Shown here: positions 16,473 through 24,978 of the stretch, piece after piece
Numbering within the stretch: position 1 is the first letter of the stretch
Layout: every line of letters starts with the position of its first letter
NCBI GenBank assembly: GCA_947572725.1
Contig: CANPDB010000011.1
Span: 1 to 42,705 of the forward strand
Reading direction: 5' to 3'
Length of the DNA: 42,705 nucleotides
Source of the DNA: an uncultured Clostridium sp.
GTDB taxonomy: Bacteria; Bacillota; Clostridia; TANB77; CAG-508
Position numbers and translations under genes: made by a program
Notes under the pieces: model-generated
The model's database searches: none
What the model was told of the DNA's origin: nothing
Seen by the model: only the letters and a program-made list of their open reading frames with translations

Positions 16473-17669
16473 ATGTTAAAAAGAGAAATGTATTTATCAA
16501 GGATAAGAGGTTTTTATGATAGTGACCTTGTGAAAATTTTGGTAGGAATAAGAAGATGTGGAAAATCTGTAATATTAAATCAAATAATGAATGAAATAAA
16601 GCAAGAAAAAGGTGCAGATGAGAAACACATTATTTATATTAATTTTGAACTTATAGAATATGAAGAATTACAAGATTATAAAAAATTAAATAAATATATA
16701 AAAGAAAAAGTTACAGATGATAAAAAATATTATGTGTTTTTAGATGAAATTCAAAAAGTAGACAAATTTGAAGATGTAGTAAATTCGTTAAGAGCGTCTA
16801 TAAATAATATAAGTATATTTATTACTGGTTCTAACAGTAAATTGTTATCAAATGAATTATCAACTGTTTTATCTGGAAGATATGTATTATTTAATGTTTA
16901 CCCATTAAATTATAAAGAATTTATAGAGCTGACAGGAAAAAATGCAAAAAATGAAGAAACTTTTTGGAATTTTATTAAATGGGGAGGACTTCCTAATAGA
17001 ACTCAATTTACAGATGAAAGTAATATAAAAGATTATCTTCATAGTGTATTTGATTCAATTATATTAAGAGATGTAGTAGAAAGATTAGGACTAAAAGATA
17101 CAGTTTTATTTGATTTGTTATTACAATATATTGTAGATACTACAGGACGCCAATTTTCTGCCGAAAATGTTATGAATTTTCTAAAGAGCGAAGGAAAGTC
17201 TGTATCAACTGAAACATTATATACATATTTAGATGCGTTGTGCAAAGCGTTAATTGTAAAGAAAATATATAGATATGATATTAATGGAAAAGCAATATTA
17301 AAAACTTTAAATAAATATTATATGACTGATTTGGGTATAGCACAAATAAAAAATAATAATTTTGAAATAAATAAAAGTTTTGCGATTGAAAATGTTGTAT
17401 ACAATGAATTACTTGAAAGAGGCTATGATGTTTATATAGGTAAGACTAAAGATGGAGAAATTGATTTTATTGCAACAAAAACTAATGAAAAAATTTATTT
17501 TCAAGTAGCTTATTTGTTAGCAGATAATAAGGTTATAGAAAGAGAATTTGGTGCATTTAAAGAAATAAATGATAATTATCCTAAATATGTTCTTTCTTTA
17601 GATAAAGCTGACTTTTCACGAGATGGGATAATTCATAAAAATATAATTGATTGGTTATTAGAAGAATAA
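16473..17669 (+). CDS. AAA-family ATPase with DUF4143 C-terminal domain (second paralogue)
   Basis: 398-residue paralogue of the protein at 9342. Walker A GIRRCGKS is at residues 25-32, Walker B is YYVFLDEIQK, and the sensor segment is FITGSNSKLLSNEL. The C-terminal nuclease-like domain has ENVVYNELLERGYDVYIGK, EIDFIA and YFQVAY. Shared text with the first copy includes YEELQDxKKL and EINDNYPKYxL. I prefer ATG 16473 with AGGTG at 16462-16466; an in-frame GTG at 16464 lies within that site. The paralogues differ enough to be old duplicates or separate acquisitions. Confidence 0.9.
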   Translation: MLKREMYLSRIRGFYDSDLVKILVGIRRCGKSVILNQIMNEIKQEKGADEKHIIYINFELIEYEELQDYKKLNKYIKEKVTDDKKYYVFLDEIQKVDKFEDVVNSLRASINNISIFITGSNSKLLSNELSTVLSGRYVLFNVYPLNYKEFIELTGKNAKNEETFWNFIKWGGLPNRTQFTDESNIKDYLHSVFDSIILRDVVERLGLKDTVLFDLLLQYIVDTTGRQFSAENVMNFLKSEGKSVSTETLYTYLDALCKALIVKKIYRYDINGKAILKTLNKYYMTDLGIAQIKNNNFEINKSFAIENVVYNELLERGYDVYIGKTKDGEIDFIATKTNEKIYFQVAYLLADNKVIEREFGAFKEINDNYPKYVLSLDKADFSRDGIIHKNIIDWLLEE

Positions 17670-17700
17670 AAAATATATAAGAAAATAGGAGACAAAAAAT

Positions 17701-17967
17701 ATGGAAATAAAAGATTTAGAAGAAGAAATTGAGAAAATAAAACAAAGAAATGCAAAAGTAGAACTAGACAAAAAGTGGAAAACAAGTGGAACAAGAAAAA
17801 TATGCATATGTATATTAACATACATAGTAGTAATCATATATTCTTATTTAATTAACAAAATAAGCAATATATTTTTAAGTTCACTAGTACCAGTAATAGG
17901 ATTTACACTATCAACAGTATCTTTAAACTTCATTAGAAAGCAATGGGAAAAACGAAAAAATATATAA
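17701..17967 (+). CDS. Small conserved membrane protein, unknown function
   Basis: 88 residues: an N-terminal charged coiled-coil-like segment (MEIKDLEEEIEKIKQRN), then two hydrophobic helices at about residues 35-53 and 58-77, ending in basic residues. I recall similar two-helix proteins in many bacteria, without a known role. The reading frame ends inside a repeat arm (17943-17990), so its last residues and stop codon come from that repeat. TAGGAG precedes the ATG, 31 bp after the ATPase gene. Confidence 0.65.
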   Translation: MEIKDLEEEIEKIKQRNAKVELDKKWKTSGTRKICICILTYIVVIIYSYLINKISNIFLSSLVPVIGFTLSTVSLNFIRKQWEKRKNI

Positions 17968-17990
17968 ATAGAATCCTCTGTGAGCGAGTA
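17943..17990. repeat. Solo end of the palindromic element found at 19249-19376
   Basis: The stretch from TGGGAAAAACGAAAAAATA through ATCCTCTGTGAGCGAGTA matches 19340-19387 with only a few differences. It covers the last eight codons and the TAA stop of the small membrane protein gene. The other arm is absent, so this is a solo end or a remnant. Confidence 0.6.
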
Positions 17991-18043
17991 GTTTTTAATA
18001 TATAACGTGTGATAATTAATTTCTAATTGATGTTATATTTATC

Positions 18044-18072
18044 TTGCAAATATGGGCATTATGTAATATAAT
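18044..18072 (+). promoter_or_regulatory. Promoter of the dCMP deaminase gene
   Basis: TTGCAA at 18044-18049 and TATAAT at 18067-18072 with a 17-bp spacer. Confidence 0.7.
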
Positions 18073-18104
18073 ACAAAAAATAGATAGTGCAAGGAATGAT
18101 AGAA

Positions 18105-18617
18105 ATGAACGATACCATAAACAAAAAAAGAATTGATAAAATAAACTATTATTTAAACATAGCAGAAGCAGTTTCAGAAAGAGGAACATGTTTAAGAAAA
18201 AATTTTGGCTGTATCATAGTAAAAAATGATGAAATAATAGCAACAGGATATACAGGAGCACCACGAGGAAGAGAAAACTGTATAGATTTAGGATATTGCA
18301 CTAAAAAAGAAAAATTTCCTGAAGTGCGTCATGGTGGATATGATGCTTGTAGATCAGTACACGCAGAACAAAATGCTATGTTAAGTGTTGCACGAAGAGA
18401 TATGATTGGTGCTACAATGTATTTAGTAGGAAAAAGAGTAGACACAGGAGAATATGAAGAAGGAGCAAATTCTTGTCAAATGTGTAGAAAAATGATTATT
18501 AATGCAGGTATTAAAGAATTAATTGTTAGAGGAAAAAGTAATAAAGATTACATTGTAGTAAATGTACAAGAATGGATAAAAAACGACGACTTATTAAAAG
18601 GAAAAGATACCTATTAA
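18105..18617 (+). CDS. dCMP deaminase family protein (ComEB-like)
   Basis: 170-residue zinc deaminase of the deoxycytidylate deaminase family, predicted to convert dCMP to dUMP for dTMP synthesis. The zinc and catalytic motifs are VHAEQNAM (His and Glu) and SCQMCRKM (two Cys, with Ser in place of the usual Pro). The N-terminal FGCIIVKNDEIIATGYTGAP and the inserted Cys/His segment around CIDLGYCTKKEKFPEVRHG are typical. I chose ATG 18105; the codons at 18087 and 18096 are upstream of or too close to AAGGA. It links functionally to thyX and folA at 24-26 kb. Confidence 0.88.
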   Translation: MNDTINKKRIDKINYYLNIAEAVSERGTCLRKNFGCIIVKNDEIIATGYTGAPRGRENCIDLGYCTKKEKFPEVRHGGYDACRSVHAEQNAMLSVARRDMIGATMYLVGKRVDTGEYEEGANSCQMCRKMIINAGIKELIVRGKSNKDYIVVNVQEWIKNDDLLKGKDTY

Positions 18618-18680
18618 TAAATTTATAAAAATACCAAATAAAACATGTTTCATATAAAAAATTAATAATAGATAATTGTT

Positions 18681-18713
18681 AAATGTATATATATTAATAT
18701 ATACATTTTTTTT
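18681..18713 (+). terminator. Terminator directly upstream of the amidase start
   Basis: AAATGTATATAT (18681-18692) pairs perfectly with ATATATACATTT (18697-18708) and runs into Ts. It ends the deaminase transcript, yet its T tract abuts the AAGGAG of the next gene, leaving no room for a promoter between. It may act as an attenuator for the amidase gene. Confidence 0.75.
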
Positions 18714-18726
18714 AAGGAGATTAATT

Positions 18727-19224
18727 ATGAAACGTAAACCATATGATAGACAAAAAGCAATAGAATATGCAAAAAAGTGGGCATTATCACGAAACCCAGC
18801 ATATTACAATTTTGATAATGTAGGAGGAGACTGCACAAGCTTTATATCACAATGCATTTATTCAGGAAGCGGAACAATGAACTATACAAAAGAAAAAGGA
18901 TGGTATTACATAAATGGAAACAACAAATCACCTTCGTGGAGTGGAGTAGAATTTTTATATCAATATCTAATAAACAACAAAGGAATGGGACCATATGGAA
19001 AAGAAGTAAATAAAGAAAAAATAGAATTAGGAGATATAGCACAATTATCATTTGATGGGAAAAAATTTGAACATAGTTTATTTATAGTAAACATAGAAAA
19101 CAGATTTAGTTTATCTGGAATAAAAATTGCATCACATACTTTTGATAGTTACAATAAAGCAATTTCAGAATACACTTTTGAAAAAATAAGATTTATACAC
19201 ATAGAAGGAGTTATTACTGTTTAG
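18727..19224 (+). CDS. Amidase-domain protein (Amidase_6 type)
   Basis: 165-residue protein of the putative amidase domain group, related to NlpC/P60-like cysteine peptidases. YDRQKAIEYAKKWALSRNPAY at the start, the catalytic-Cys segment GGDCTSFISQCIYSGSGTM, and His in FEHSLFIV and IASHTFDS are the family marks. There is no signal peptide. Usually these domains occur in extracellular or spore-cortex-related proteins, so a cytosolic or mother-cell location is notable. ATG 18727 has AAGGAG at 18713-18718; the longer frame upstream covers the terminator hairpin and is not real. Confidence 0.85.
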   Translation: MKRKPYDRQKAIEYAKKWALSRNPAYYNFDNVGGDCTSFISQCIYSGSGTMNYTKEKGWYYINGNNKSPSWSGVEFLYQYLINNKGMGPYGKEVNKEKIELGDIAQLSFDGKKFEHSLFIVNIENRFSLSGIKIASHTFDSYNKAISEYTFEKIRFIHIEGVITV

Positions 19225-19248
19225 ACTAAATAATTTTAAATAGCGCGA

Positions 19249-19376
19249 AGAGGATAGTATTTATATATTTTGCAGTGAGTTTGTGGGGACCGTTCAAAAA
19301 TCCTCAAAAGTTCATAGAACTTTTGTTAGAATTTTTAGAATGGGGATAACGAAAAAATATATAAATACTATCCTCT
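19249..19376. repeat. Palindromic element with 23-bp perfect inverted arms
   Basis: Arms 19249-19271 and 19354-19376 are perfect 23-bp inverted repeats, with imperfect extension outward (GCGCGA left, GGGAGCGAGTA right). The interior has GTGGGGACCGTTC, a short stem AAAGTTC/GAACTTT and GAATGGGG, and no ORF. A solo copy of the right end lies at 17943-17990. It is MITE-like. Confidence 0.7.
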
Positions 19377-19430
19377 GGGAGCGAGTAAATAATTACCAAT
19401 CTAAACAAGAACAATGAATTTCGCATTTAA

Positions 19431-19460
19431 GAGAAAATTAATATTTTCTCTATTTTTTAT
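19431..19460 (+). terminator. Terminator upstream of the response regulator gene
   Basis: GAGAAAAT (19431-19438) and ATTTTCTC (19443-19450) form a perfect stem with a 4-nt loop, followed by TATTTTTTAT. Confidence 0.75.
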
Positions 19461-19472
19461 TCATAAATTATG

Positions 19473-19481
19473 TGATATACT
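19473..19481 (+). promoter_or_regulatory. Extended -10 promoter of the two-component operon
   Basis: TGATATACT forms an extended -10 (TGn TATACT, -10 at 19476-19481), 25 nt before the response regulator ATG. No good -35 is visible. Confidence 0.5.
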
Positions 19482-19505
19482 AGAGGCATAAAGGGGAGAT
19501 AAAAA

Positions 19506-20204
19506 ATGTATAACATATTAGTAGTAGATGATGATAAAGAAATTGTAAATGCAATTGAAATCTATTTAAAAAATGAAGGATATAAAATAATAAAAGCACA
19601 CAATGGAAATGAAGCATTAGAGAAAATAGAAGAAAATGAAATACATTTAATCATATTAGACATTATGATGCCAGAAAAGGATGGAATAGAGACATTAGAG
19701 GAAATAAGAAAAGAGAAAAGTATACCAGTTATTTTATTGTCTGCTAAATCAGAAGATTATGATAAAATTGAAGGCTTGAATTTAGGTGCTGATGATTATA
19801 TTACAAAACCATTTAATCCACTAGAACTGATTGCAAGGGTTAATTCTAATTTAAGAAGATATATTAAATTAGGTTCTATTGAAAATAAAGAAAATGAAAC
19901 AATATTTAAAGCAGGGCAATTGATAGTAAATGATGATACAAAAAAAGTAACCGCAGATGGAAAAGAAGTAAAGTTAACAGCAACCGAATTTAATATATTA
20001 AAATTTTTATTGCAAAATAAAGGCAAAGTTTTTTCTATACCAGAAATTTATGAGAATGTATGGAAAGAAGAAGGTTTTGGAGCAGAAAATATTATAGCAG
20101 TACATATACGACATATTAGAGAAAAAATTGAAATTAATCCAAAAGAGCCAAGATACCTAAAAGTAATATGGGGAGTTGGATATAAAATAGAAGATATTAA
20201 ATAA
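19506..20204 (+). CDS. OmpR/PhoB-family response regulator
   Basis: 232 residues. The receiver domain has acidic D8-D10, phospho-acceptor D52 (IILDIMMPEKDG), S79 and K101 (ITKPF). A C-terminal winged-helix DNA-binding domain follows, with VKLTATEFNILKFLL and a VHIRHIREKIE recognition region ending in VIWGVGYK. AAGGGGAG precedes the ATG. The sensor kinase gene starts 75 bp downstream, so they form one system. The regulon and signal are not evident from neighbours. Confidence 0.95.
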   Translation: MYNILVVDDDKEIVNAIEIYLKNEGYKIIKAHNGNEALEKIEENEIHLIILDIMMPEKDGIETLEEIRKEKSIPVILLSAKSEDYDKIEGLNLGADDYITKPFNPLELIARVNSNLRRYIKLGSIENKENETIFKAGQLIVNDDTKKVTADGKEVKLTATEFNILKFLLQNKGKVFSIPEIYENVWKEEGFGAENIIAVHIRHIREKIEINPKEPRYLKVIWGVGYKIEDIK

Positions 20205-20279
20205 TTGCTATAAAAATAAAATTTTGAAATAAATGGATAAATAAATAATCATTTATTTATATGGATAGGATGTGGAAAA

Positions 20280-22301
20280 ATGGAAAAAGCAAGAAAATCA
20301 AGTTTGTTAAAAATACTTTGTTATATATTAATTCCGATTTTAGCTGCAATATTAGTACTTGGTATTTTTCATCTTGAATTTTTAGATGAATATGGAGAAG
20401 AGGAGAACGAGAAAGAATATATAAAAACAGAACAATTTTCACGCAGTTATTTGAATTACATTATAAATAGAATTTCAGAATGTGAAAGAGAGAAAAAAGG
20501 TTATTCAACAAATTTTTATGAAATAAAAGATAACGAAAAGAGCTATTATTATTCAAGTAATAGAGAAAGCACAAGTTATTATGACTATACACCATTATAT
20601 ATGAATTATATCATAATTGACCAAAAAACAGGTGTAATGTATACAAATGTAAAAAGTCAAAATTATGATGAAGAAATAAAAAACATAAAAAATCAAAGTT
20701 TATATTGGCAGTATGAAAATGAAAAAATTGATACTAATATAGAAAAATTAAATAATGATAATATTAAATATAATTATCAATATATTTATTTAAATTTAGA
20801 AAAACAAAGCGGAGAAAATGGAAATTCATTAAAAGATTATAAAATTTATACTTCTTGTAATGAAAACGAAATGAATCATTATACAGCATTTGGAGTAGGT
20901 AAACAAACCTATGAATTTATGATAAATAATAGGAAAATGCCTATATATGCAGTAATAATCAGTTCAATTCTTTTAATTGCAATAGCTATATATCTTTTTT
21001 GGGCTATTGGATATAAAAAAGGAGAAGAGGAAATTAGTCTTAACACAATAGATAATATTCCTTATGAGATTTTATCCATTATTGGTCTAACAGTAGCAGG
21101 TATGTTTTTATCAATTTTAATTAATATAGGAAATATAATTAATTACACGATACTAATTATATCAACAATTTGCTATTTTGTATGTTATGCAGTATGTGCA
21201 ATTATGGGAGTAACAACGATTAAAAGAATCAAAGCAAAAAGATTTTTTAAAAGTTTTTTAATATATAAAATTGTAAAATGGCTATTAAATAAGACAAAGA
21301 AATATAAAGAAGTTGTATTGAATAAAGTAGAAGATGGAAAAAAGGTATTTTGGTATTACTGGGGATTTGTTGTAATAAGTATCATATTAGCAAGTACATT
21401 CGCAACTGGATTAGGAATTTTATTGTTAATAGCCTTCTGGTTATGGACATTCTACAAAATTAGAGAATATCAAAATCAAGAAGAAACCATAAAAAAAGCA
21501 TTACAAGATATATATGAAGGAAAAACAGATATACATATTAATGAAAGTGAATTAAAAGGAATGTTAAAACAAATGGCACTGTATATAAATGATATAGCAG
21601 GAGGATTTACGAATGCCATTGAAGAAAGCTTGAAATCAGAAAGATTAAAAACAGAATTAATAACAAATGTATCACACGATATAAAAACGCCACTAACTTC
21701 TATAATCAATTATGTGGATTTACTAAAAAAAGAAGACATCAAAGATAAAAAAGTAAAAGAATATATAGAAATTTTAGATAAAAAATCACAAAGACTAAAA
21801 AAATTAACAGAAGATTTAGTAGAAGCATCAAAAGTATCATCAGGGAATGTACAGCTAAACATAGAAGAAATCAATATAAAAGAACTATTTAATCAAACAA
21901 TAGGAGAATTTAAAGATAGATTTGAAGAGAAGAAATTAAAGATAGAAATGCAAGTACCAGAAAGTGATGTAAAAATAAAAGCAGACAGCAGGTATATGTA
22001 TAGAATAATAGAAAACCTATTTAGTAACATTTCAAAATATGCATTAGAAAACTCAAGAGTATATATTGATATAAAAGACGAGAAAAAACAAATAAAAATA
22101 AGCATAAAAAATATATCAAAAGAGAAATTAAATATAAGTAGTGATGAATTAATGCAAAGATTTGTAAGAGGAGACAAATCAAGATACACAGAAGGAAGCG
22201 GATTAGGGTTATCTATAGCACAAAGTCTAACAAACTTGCAAAAAGGAAAATTTGAAATAAAAATAGATGGAGACTTATTCAAAGTTGAAATGATTTGGTG
22301 A
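20280..22301 (+). CDS. Membrane sensor histidine kinase
   Basis: 673 residues. One N-terminal helix (about 11-30) and an extracellular domain of about 180 residues rich in Tyr, Asn and Lys are followed by several membrane helices between about 220 and 395. The HAMP-like linker leads to the H box VSHDIKTPLTSI with H466, the N box NLFSNISKYA and the G2 motif GSGLGLSIAQSL. The usual DxGxG (G1) motif is replaced by SIKNISKE, as in some clostridial kinases. Partner of the response regulator upstream. Its TGA stop is part of the repeat at 22298-22467. Confidence 0.92.
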   Translation: MEKARKSSLLKILCYILIPILAAILVLGIFHLEFLDEYGEEENEKEYIKTEQFSRSYLNYIINRISECEREKKGYSTNFYEIKDNEKSYYYSSNRESTSYYDYTPLYMNYIIIDQKTGVMYTNVKSQNYDEEIKNIKNQSLYWQYENEKIDTNIEKLNNDNIKYNYQYIYLNLEKQSGENGNSLKDYKIYTSCNENEMNHYTAFGVGKQTYEFMINNRKMPIYAVIISSILLIAIAIYLFWAIGYKKGEEEISLNTIDNIPYEILSIIGLTVAGMFLSILINIGNIINYTILIISTICYFVCYAVCAIMGVTTIKRIKAKRFFKSFLIYKIVKWLLNKTKKYKEVVLNKVEDGKKVFWYYWGFVVISIILASTFATGLGILLLIAFWLWTFYKIREYQNQEETIKKALQDIYEGKTDIHINESELKGMLKQMALYINDIAGGFTNAIEESLKSERLKTELITNVSHDIKTPLTSIINYVDLLKKEDIKDKKVKEYIEILDKKSQRLKKLTEDLVEASKVSSGNVQLNIEEINIKELFNQTIGEFKDRFEEKKLKIEMQVPESDVKIKADSRYMYRIIENLFSNISKYALENSRVYIDIKDEKKQIKISIKNISKEKLNISSDELMQRFVRGDKSRYTEGSGLGLSIAQSLTNLQKGKFEIKIDGDLFKVEMIW

Positions 22302-22467
22302 GACAGTGGGGACAGTCCTCATTTGTCTCACCTTTTTGGTTGTTTTTTTGTCGCTTTTTGTATTTTTTTGAAGTTTGTGAATTTGCTGTGTTTCTAAGTG
22401 CTTGGTAATAGTGTATGTATAGTAGACAAAAAAATGAGACAAATGAGGACTGTCCCCACTGTCTCAC
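22298..22467. repeat. 170-bp inverted-repeat element (TGAGACA family) over the kinase stop codon
   Basis: Terminal inverted repeats 22298-22330 and 22435-22467 are 33 bp and perfect. Each end is itself a hairpin (GTGAGACA with TGTCTCAC, GGGGACAGTCC core) followed by a T run on its inner side. The interior is T-rich and noncoding. The stop codon of the kinase gene (22299-22301) lies inside the left end. Likely a mobile MITE-like element that doubles as a bidirectional terminator. Confidence 0.75.
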
Positions 22468-22541
22468 TCTTGGCAAAAAAATATTAATGTGATAGAATAA
22501 AAAACAATAAAAAGCAAATGATAAAATTTGGAGGAATTATA

Positions 22542-23195
22542 ATGAAAAAGTTGTTCATAATTATTGGTATTTTAGTGGTTATTTTCTTAGGAGTGATGAT
22601 TTTTAAAAATGTATCAGGCAATAAAAATGTGACAGTACAGGAGATAGAGGATATACAAACATATATATCAAAAATATATATGTGGAAAGAGATTACAGGT
22701 TCATCATTACCAGTGTTTGATGATATTAATAATGCTGATGATTTATGGATTTGGGAGGTTGTTAAAAAGAATTCAGAAGTTTATGAAATGTCATATGATG
22801 AAATTCAGGAAAATGCTAAAGAATTATTTGGAAAAGATTTTAAAAAGGATTTTCCAAAGGAAGGGACTACTGAATTTGTTTATGAACAAGAAGCAGATGT
22901 GTATGTTGCTACAGAAGTCGATTTAGATCTTAAAGAAGATACCTTTTTATTAAATGATATTAAAAAGAATAAGAATGGTTATACTGTTGAAATTGTGGAG
23001 TATTTAGAAGATTACTCACAAGAGGATAGTATAGTTGTGGAAAATATACAAGAGGAAGAAATACAAAAAGTAAGTAGTACTGAAAGTGAAACTCAAATGC
23101 AAGAGATTGTTAAAAATAATATAGATAGATTTTCTAGGAAAAAGATATATTTGAGAAAAGATGGAGAAAAGCTATTTGTAACAAAAGTTGAATAA
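22542..23195 (+). CDS. Membrane-anchored protein of unknown function
   Basis: 217 residues: an N-terminal hydrophobic helix (about residues 4-22) with a short basic start predicts a signal anchor. The remainder is an acidic extracytoplasmic domain with WKEITGSSLPVFDDINNADD and many Glu and Asp. No family recognised. GGAGG at 22530-22534 supports the ATG at 22542; the upstream in-frame ATG at 22518 has no site. Confidence 0.65.
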   Translation: MKKLFIIIGILVVIFLGVMIFKNVSGNKNVTVQEIEDIQTYISKIYMWKEITGSSLPVFDDINNADDLWIWEVVKKNSEVYEMSYDEIQENAKELFGKDFKKDFPKEGTTEFVYEQEADVYVATEVDLDLKEDTFLLNDIKKNKNGYTVEIVEYLEDYSQEDSIVVENIQEEEIQKVSSTESETQMQEIVKNNIDRFSRKKIYLRKDGEKLFVTKVE

Positions 23196-23286
23196 ATAAG
23201 AAGATAATTAAAGAATGTAATTAACATTGCTCAAATATAGTAGTAATTTAAATATGATTAAATAAATTAATTAGTTGGAGAAAAGA

Positions 23287-24219
23287 ATGTTAACACAAAA
23301 AATAACAAAGCAATTAGATGTTTTAAAAGAGTTAGAAAATCTAAATAAATGTAATTTATGTCCACATTTTTGTGGAGTTAATAGGACAGAAAATAGAATA
23401 GGAAGATGCAAAGCAACAGATAAGGTGAAGCTTGCATTATATTCTATACATAATTTTGAAGAACCTTGTATTAGTGGAGATAAAGGTTCAGGAACAGTGT
23501 TTTTTTCAAACTGCAATTTGAATTGTATATATTGTCAAAATTACGAAATTAGTCAGTTAGGAAAAGGAAAAGAGATAACAATAGAAGAGTTAGCAAAAGT
23601 ATTTTTAACACAACAAGAAAAAAATGTAGAAAATATTAATTTAGTAACACCTACTAGTTATGTACCACAAATTATACAAGCAATTAAAACAGCAAAGAAG
23701 CAAGGATTACATATTCCAATAATTTATAATACAAATAGTTATGAAAATATAGAAACTTTAAAAATGTTAGAAGGATATATTGATATATATTTGCCAGATT
23801 TAAAATATGCAGAAAATGAATTAGGAAAAAATTATTCAAATGTGAAAAATTATTTTGAGATTGCAACAAAGGCAATACAAGAAATGATTAGACAAGTGGG
23901 AACTCCTAAAATTAATGAAAATGGAATTATTCAAAAAGGTGTAATTATAAGACATTTAGTTTTGCCAAATCAAATAGAAAATAGTAAAAAAGTTTTAAGA
24001 TGGATTAAAGATGATTTACCAGAAGATATTTATGTTAGTATAATGGCTCAATATTTTCCTTCATATAAAGCAAAAGAAAATAAAGATTTAAATCGAAAGT
24101 TGACACAAAAAGAGTGGAATGAGATTGAAGATTTTGTACAAGAACTTGATATTGAAAATGGCTATATACAAGAATTAGGAGAACACGAAGAAGAATATGT
24201 GCCAAAATGGGATATATAA
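23287..24219 (+). CDS. Radical SAM protein, PflA-like (COG1313 type)
   Basis: 311 residues. The radical SAM cluster motif CNLNCIYCQN is near residue 76. An N-terminal CNLCPHFCGVNR followed by RCKA gives an additional Cys-rich segment typical of the COG1313 putative pyruvate-formate-lyase activating enzyme group. LPDLKYAE and RHLVLPNQIENSKK are other family segments. It presumably makes a glycyl radical or modifies a protein; the target is unknown and no glycyl-radical enzyme is in the window. ATG 23287 has GGAG upstream; a TTG at 23275 overlaps that site. Confidence 0.85.
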   Translation: MLTQKITKQLDVLKELENLNKCNLCPHFCGVNRTENRIGRCKATDKVKLALYSIHNFEEPCISGDKGSGTVFFSNCNLNCIYCQNYEISQLGKGKEITIEELAKVFLTQQEKNVENINLVTPTSYVPQIIQAIKTAKKQGLHIPIIYNTNSYENIETLKMLEGYIDIYLPDLKYAENELGKNYSNVKNYFEIATKAIQEMIRQVGTPKINENGIIQKGVIIRHLVLPNQIENSKKVLRWIKDDLPEDIYVSIMAQYFPSYKAKENKDLNRKLTQKEWNEIEDFVQELDIENGYIQELGEHEEEYVPKWDI

Positions 24220-24292
24220 AAATATTATCATAAAAAATATTGTAAAAAAATTAATTATTTGATATAGTAAATAAAAAATGGAGGGAATAAAA

Positions 24293-24961
24293 ATGAGAAT
24301 TGTAGAACCATGGATAAAAGTAGAAAAAATTGATGGAAAACAAATAATGAAAAGAATAGAAAGAGCATGCAGAACATGTTATCGTTCAGAAGGAAAAATA
24401 ACAGAAGATAGTTATAAAAATTTAATAAAAAATTGTATTACAAGAGGTCATGAATCAGTATTAGAGCATGAAAAGGTAACAGTAAGAATTTATGATGACC
24501 TTGGTTCATATAAGGATTTAACAAGACATAGATTTGCTAGTTTTTCAGTAGAATCAACTAGATATTGTAGTTATGATAAAGACAAATTTGGTAATGAAAT
24601 TGCTTTTATGAATCCAATATATATAGAAGATAAAGAAATGTATGAGCTTTGGAAAGATACAATGCAAAAAATAGAAGAAAATTATGTAAAAATGAAGGAA
24701 TTAGGAGCTACAACTGATATGTGTAGAGAATTGTTACCACATTCAATTGCAGCAGAATATACAATGACAGCTAATATAAGAGAATGGAAACATGTACTTA
24801 GCTTAAGAGCAAATGATCATGTGCATCCATCTATTAGACAAGTTATGATACCATTACTAAAATATTTTAAAGAACAAATGCCAGAAATTTTTGATGAAAT
24901 AGAATATGATGAAGATTTTAATCCTGATTATTATGCTAAATTATCAATAGAAGAATTTTAG
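24293..24961 (+). CDS. thyX: FAD-dependent thymidylate synthase
   Basis: 222-residue ThyX, which makes dTMP from dUMP with methylenetetrahydrofolate and FADH2. The ThyX motif appears as RHRFASFSVESTRY, a close form of RHRX7S with the following STRY. HESVLEHEKVTV and NIREWKHVLSLR are also family segments. GGAGGG precedes the ATG at 24293. folA lies 970 bp downstream and a dCMP deaminase at 18 kb, so dTMP synthesis genes are near each other. No thyA is in the window. Confidence 0.95.
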   Translation: MRIVEPWIKVEKIDGKQIMKRIERACRTCYRSEGKITEDSYKNLIKNCITRGHESVLEHEKVTVRIYDDLGSYKDLTRHRFASFSVESTRYCSYDKDKFGNEIAFMNPIYIEDKEMYELWKDTMQKIEENYVKMKELGATTDMCRELLPHSIAAEYTMTANIREWKHVLSLRANDHVHPSIRQVMIPLLKYFKEQMPEIFDEIEYDEDFNPDYYAKLSIEEF

Positions 24962-24978
24962 GAGTTTATAATGATATA

